Assembly: GCA_900757695.1 (NCBI GenBank)
Contig: CAAEOU010000213.1
Span: 1-17,994 of the forward strand
From: an uncultured Oscillospiraceae bacterium
GTDB lineage: Bacteria > Bacillota_A > Clostridia > Oscillospirales > Oscillospiraceae
Direction: 5' to 3'
Length of the DNA stretch: 17,994 nucleotides
Position 1 is the stretch's first letter; each line of letters begins with the position of its first letter. A program made the translations under genes and the position numbers. The notes under the pieces were generated by a model, which was not told the origin of the DNA, did not search any database, and worked only from the letters and a program-made list of their open reading frames with translations. Below are positions 14,982-17,994 of the stretch, piece after piece.

Positions 14982-16514
14982 TTGTCTACAAAAAACATAC
15001 TGATCCTTGCCACCATGATCGTCTATCTGGTTGGCATGGTCGTCATCGGTGTTGTCTGCTCCAAGCGGAACAAATCCACCGATGATTTCTATCTGGGCGG
15101 CAGAAAGCTTGGCCCGCTGGTCACAGCCATGAGCGCCGAAGCCTCCGACATGAGCTCCTATCTGCTGATGGGGCTGCCCGGTCTGGCTCTGCTCAGCGGA
15201 CTTGCCGATGTGGGCTGGACTGCAATTGGTCTTGCCCTCGGCACCTTCTTCAACTGGCTGATCGTTGCCAAACGCATTCGCCGGTACTCTCAGCACATCG
15301 GTGCCGTTACCGTGCCGGACTTTTTCTCACGGCGGTATCATGATGACAAGAATCTGCTTTCTCTGATTGCAGCGCTGGTCATCATCGTATTCTTTATCCC
15401 CTATACCGCCTCCGGCTTTAACGCCTGCGGCACGCTGTTCTCCAGCCTGTTCGGTGTGGACTATTTCACTGCCATGGTTGTCTCCGCCGTTGTCATCGTA
15501 CTCTATACTGCGCTGGGCGGTTTTCTTGCAGCCTCTACCACCGATCTGATCCAGTCCATTATCATGACCATTGCGCTGATCATCGTAGTGTTCTTTGGCA
15601 TCCATATGGCAGGCGGCTGGAGCTCCGTTATTTCCAATGCCCAGACACTGCCCGGCTATCTGAGCTTTACCCAGACCTATGATGCTGCCAGCGGCACCGC
15701 CGCAGCCTACACACCCCTCACCATTGTCTCCACACTGGCATGGGGGCTTGGCTACTTTGGCATGCCCCACATTCTTCTGCGGTTTATGGCCATCGAGGAT
15801 GTCAACAAGCTCAGCACCTCCCGGCGCATTGGCACCACATGGGTCGTAATCTCCATGGCCATTGCCGTACTCATCGGTGTTGTGGGCAATGGTATGATCC
15901 ACGCAGGTGCACTGGATGAAATTCCCGCTGCCGATTCCCAGCGGATCATCATTAAGATCTCCACGCTGCTGTCCAGCTATGGTGTGCTGCCTGCCATTGT
16001 GGCCGGTCTGATTCTCTCCGGTATTCTTGCCGCCACCATGTCCACCGCAGATTCTCAGCTGTTGGCTGCCGCCTCCAGCGTAACACAGGATCTGCTTCAG
16101 GGCACCATGAAGATCAAGCTCTCCGACAAGGCCGCTATGATCATTGCACGGCTCACCGTTATTGTCATCGCTATCGTCGGTGTCATCTGGGCCAGAAATG
16201 AGGGTTCTGTCTTTACCATCGTCTCCTTTGCATGGGCCGGTTTCGGCGCTGCCTTTGGCCCTGTGGTGCTGCTGGCTCTGTTCTGGAAGCGCAGCAACAA
16301 ATACGGTGCGCTGGCCGGCATGGTCGCAGGCGGTGTCATGGTGTTCGTGTGGAAGTATGCCATTGCTCCCATGGGCGGTATCTTCAAGATCTATGAGCTG
16401 ATGCCCGCATTCGTCATCGCCATTGTGGTCAATGTGATTGTGAGTCTTGCCACAAAGGCTCCGGATGATTCCGTTGTAAAGGAATACGATGAAGTTGCAG
16501 CCATGAATCGGTAA
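14982..16514 (+). CDS. putP: Sodium/proline symporter (SSS family)
   Basis: A 510-residue membrane protein with about 13 transmembrane segments, expected to import proline with Na+. PutP motifs are present in order: STDDFYLGGRKLGP (32-45), SAEASDMSSYLLMGLPG (51-67) with Asp56 at the position of the Na+-site Asp of E. coli PutP, GYFGMPHILLRFMAI (257-271), and STADSQLLAAASS (354-366), the second Na+-site helix. The length is typical. The start is TTG at 14982, following GGAAGGGG. It has its own promoter and a terminator on each side, so it is monocistronic. The TetR-type gene upstream may regulate it, but nothing in the sequence proves this. Confidence 0.92.
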   Translation: MSTKNILILATMIVYLVGMVVIGVVCSKRNKSTDDFYLGGRKLGPLVTAMSAEASDMSSYLLMGLPGLALLSGLADVGWTAIGLALGTFFNWLIVAKRIRRYSQHIGAVTVPDFFSRRYHDDKNLLSLIAALVIIVFFIPYTASGFNACGTLFSSLFGVDYFTAMVVSAVVIVLYTALGGFLAASTTDLIQSIIMTIALIIVVFFGIHMAGGWSSVISNAQTLPGYLSFTQTYDAASGTAAAYTPLTIVSTLAWGLGYFGMPHILLRFMAIEDVNKLSTSRRIGTTWVVISMAIAVLIGVVGNGMIHAGALDEIPAADSQRIIIKISTLLSSYGVLPAIVAGLILSGILAATMSTADSQLLAAASSVTQDLLQGTMKIKLSDKAAMIIARLTVIVIAIVGVIWARNEGSVFTIVSFAWAGFGAAFGPVVLLALFWKRSNKYGALAGMVAGGVMVFVWKYAIAPMGGIFKIYELMPAFVIAIVVNVIVSLATKAPDDSVVKEYDEVAAMNR

Positions 16515-16526
16515 CACAAAATCGGC

Positions 16527-16566
16527 AAATGCGGCACATGGAATTTCCTCCATGCGCCGCATTTTT
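16527..16566 (+). terminator. Intrinsic terminator of putP
   Basis: A 16-position stem (16527-16542 with 16549-16564) with one internal A/C mismatch and a six-base loop ends in five T (16562-16566). Confidence 0.85.
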
Positions 16567-16592
16567 CCTCCGCTTTTCATTTTCATACAAAA

Positions 16593-16615
16593 TGGCCCCG
16601 GCACCGCCGGGGCCA
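16593..16615 (-). terminator. Intrinsic terminator of the PrsA-like gene
   Basis: A perfect GC-rich 10-bp stem, TGGCCCCGGC with GCCGGGGCCA, encloses a three-base loop and is followed on the minus strand by TTTTG. It sits 24 bases after the stop codon, back to back with the putP terminator. Confidence 0.8.
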
Positions 16616-16639
16616 ACTTCATTCGTTGATCTGTTGAGA

Positions 16640-17994
16640 TCAGCCTGCTGCACCGGTTTCCCCGGTGCTGTTTTCGGTTTCTGCCGTATTTTCCGCATTC
16701 TCCTGTGTAGAATCCACGGTAGTATTCTGGGCGTCCTGGGCCGCCTGCTGAGCTGCCGCTGCCTGCTGGGCAGCCTGCTGCTGGATCTCCTTCACCGCAT
16801 TGGGCTCGACTACCCCCGCATCCTTCGTCAGAGACGAGGTGTACGCACCGGTGAGATTCTCGATATAGTCCCGATAATCGCTGTAGCGCAGCTCACGTTC
16901 CGCAGCCTCTTTGTAATAATAGGTATCTGTAAAGGATACAAAATACATAATATGATAGCCAAAGCTGGTCTTGATGATATCCGTATCCCCGGACTTTCTG
17001 CTGGCATCAAAGCACCAGTCGTTGAATTCCGTTACCATCTGTCCGGGATATACATCCTCATAGAGGCCGCCGTTGTCACTGGAGCCGGTATCCTCAGAGT
17101 TGGCTTTCGCCAGTTCACCGAAGCTTTCCTCTGTGGCATCTCCGGCCTTCCACTCGTCCAGAAGTGCCTGTGCCCTCTGTTCTGCCGCTTCCCATGCTGC
17201 ATCGTCAGAGTTCCCGTCCTCATCCGTTTCCGGCTTAATGAGGATATGGCGCACATTGACATCCGGGAGCTCAGACTTTTCAATTCCATACCCCTGAAGC
17301 TCTTCCGCATGGGCGTTGTAGTAATCGTCCACCTGCGTATCATCATAGGTAAAACCGTTGTAAATAGAATCGGAGTAAGCGGACACATAGTAGGAATCAT
17401 AGAGGTACTGTTCAAATTCCTCCACCGTTGCAGAGTCGCCATAGGAATCCTGAATATAGGCCAGTACATCGCCGTTGCCTTCTTCATCGGTAAAGCCTGC
17501 ATTGGCCGCATTGGTTGCCATAGCGTCCACCACCGAGTCATATTCCGACTGGTAGTCCTCCGGCAGGGTAAAGCCCTTTTCCTCTGCTTCTGCCTTCAGC
17601 GCCACCGTCTGGATGATGCTGTTCTGGGCACTCTCAAGGAAATAGTCCTCCCATGTGGTCACCGTGGTCTCTCCGGTAGAGTCATCTGTGTTTTCCTGAT
17701 AGGTCTGCTGGTCGAGGGGCTGTGAGGCATCAAAGCTGAAGCCATAGTTGTTGACATAATAGAAATACTCGCCCCAGAAGTAAAAGCTCAGCTGACGGTT
17801 GGTGATCTCCGCCACCTGCTGACCGTCCGCATCCTGAAGTGTAACCGCAACCGCTTCAGCGTCTACCTTCTTCTCCGTTGCCGCCTCTGCCAATTCCGAA
17901 AGGCTGGGGAGCTTTTCTCCCTTCGAGACACGGTTTAGCGCCACGCAAAGGCAGACCACAATCACCGCAAGCAGTACGATCACGACGCCTGCCA
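16640..17994 (-). CDS. PrsA-like peptidyl-prolyl isomerase/foldase, partial (N-terminus outside window)
   Basis: At least 450 residues; the frame runs off the right edge, so the true start is not visible. The visible N-terminus is a membrane anchor (AGVVIVLLAVIVVCLCVALN) followed by a long extracellular part. A SurA/PrsA-type helical region comes first (repeated Tyr, Asp and Glu), then a parvulin domain beginning VNVRHILIKPETDEDG, with FGELAKANSED and GYHIMYFV. The tail is low complexity, rich in Gln and Ala (a probable coil) and then Thr, Glu and Asn, ending near the last residue with GAAG. The predicted role is folding of secreted proteins at the outer membrane face. The strong acidity suits an extracellular protein. 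The visible sequence starts with the anchor, so lipoprotein versus transmembrane anchoring cannot be judged. Confidence 0.82.
   Translation of the reverse strand, partial: AGVVIVLLAVIVVCLCVALNRVSKGEKLPSLSELAEAATEKKVDAEAVAVTLQDADGQQVAEITNRQLSFYFWGEYFYYVNNYGFSFDASQPLDQQTYQENTDDSTGETTVTTWEDYFLESAQNSIIQTVALKAEAEEKGFTLPEDYQSEYDSVVDAMATNAANAGFTDEEGNGDVLAYIQDSYGDSATVEEFEQYLYDSYYVSAYSDSIYNGFTYDDTQVDDYYNAHAEELQGYGIEKSELPDVNVRHILIKPETDEDGNSDDAAWEAAEQRAQALLDEWKAGDATEESFGELAKANSEDTGSSDNGGLYEDVYPGQMVTEFNDWCFDASRKSGDTDIIKTSFGYHIMYFVSFTDTYYYKEAAERELRYSDYRDYIENLTGAYTSSLTKDAGVVEPNAVKEIQQQAAQQAAAAQQAAQDAQNTTVDSTQENAENTAETENSTGETGAAG

Noticed and set aside
15327..16622. Long minus-strand frame opposite putP, rich in His, Gly and Asp
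   Set aside because: The composition is that of the reverse complement of a membrane-protein gene, and putP motifs are unambiguous on the plus strand.

Overview
The window looks like part of a chromosome from a fairly GC-rich, low-oxygen Firmicute, probably Clostridia (Eubacteriales, perhaps Oscillospiraceae). This is inferred from strong AGGAGG-type ribosome binding sites, frequent TTG starts, sigma-A-type promoters, U-tailed intrinsic terminators, an arginine deiminase operon and teichoic-acid-type genes. I see no rRNA, tRNA, IS element, phage gene or CRISPR array. Seventeen protein genes are supported; two are cut by the window ends.

Left edge (1-990): the start of a zinc-dependent phospholipase C-like gene (minus) is divergent from a small DUF2325 gene (plus). 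The plus promoter is followed by two 19-bp operator-like repeats exactly 35 bp apart.

Surface-polymer operon (about 7051 down to 1069, minus strand): one promoter, then an LtaS-like membrane enzyme of the alkaline phosphatase superfamily, a fusion of a YidC/Oxa1 insertase domain to a CDP-glycerol glycerophosphotransferase (TagF-like) domain, a small AYLDPGT membrane protein, a LicA-type choline kinase and a LicC-type CTP:phosphocholine cytidylyltransferase. LicA and LicC should make CDP-choline, but no LicD phosphocholine transferase is present. The TagF-like domain of the fusion is a natural candidate to use that CDP-alcohol. This cassette is the most interesting system in the window.

Arginine deiminase operon (12066 down to 7144, minus strand): arcA, arcB, arcC and a YfcC/ArcD-type transporter convert arginine to ornithine, ammonia, CO2 and ATP. 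A leader of about 250 nt with several hairpins and a textbook intrinsic terminator precedes arcA and suggests transcription attenuation by an unidentified signal.

Right part (12176-17994): two small, probably paralogous tail-anchored membrane proteins, an alanine/glycine:cation symporter (AgcS) divergent from a TetR-type regulator, a sodium/proline symporter (PutP) with a 17-bp dyad just after its promoter, and a convergent PrsA-like parvulin foldase that runs off the window. With the arc operon, these transporters suggest a cell that feeds on amino acids.
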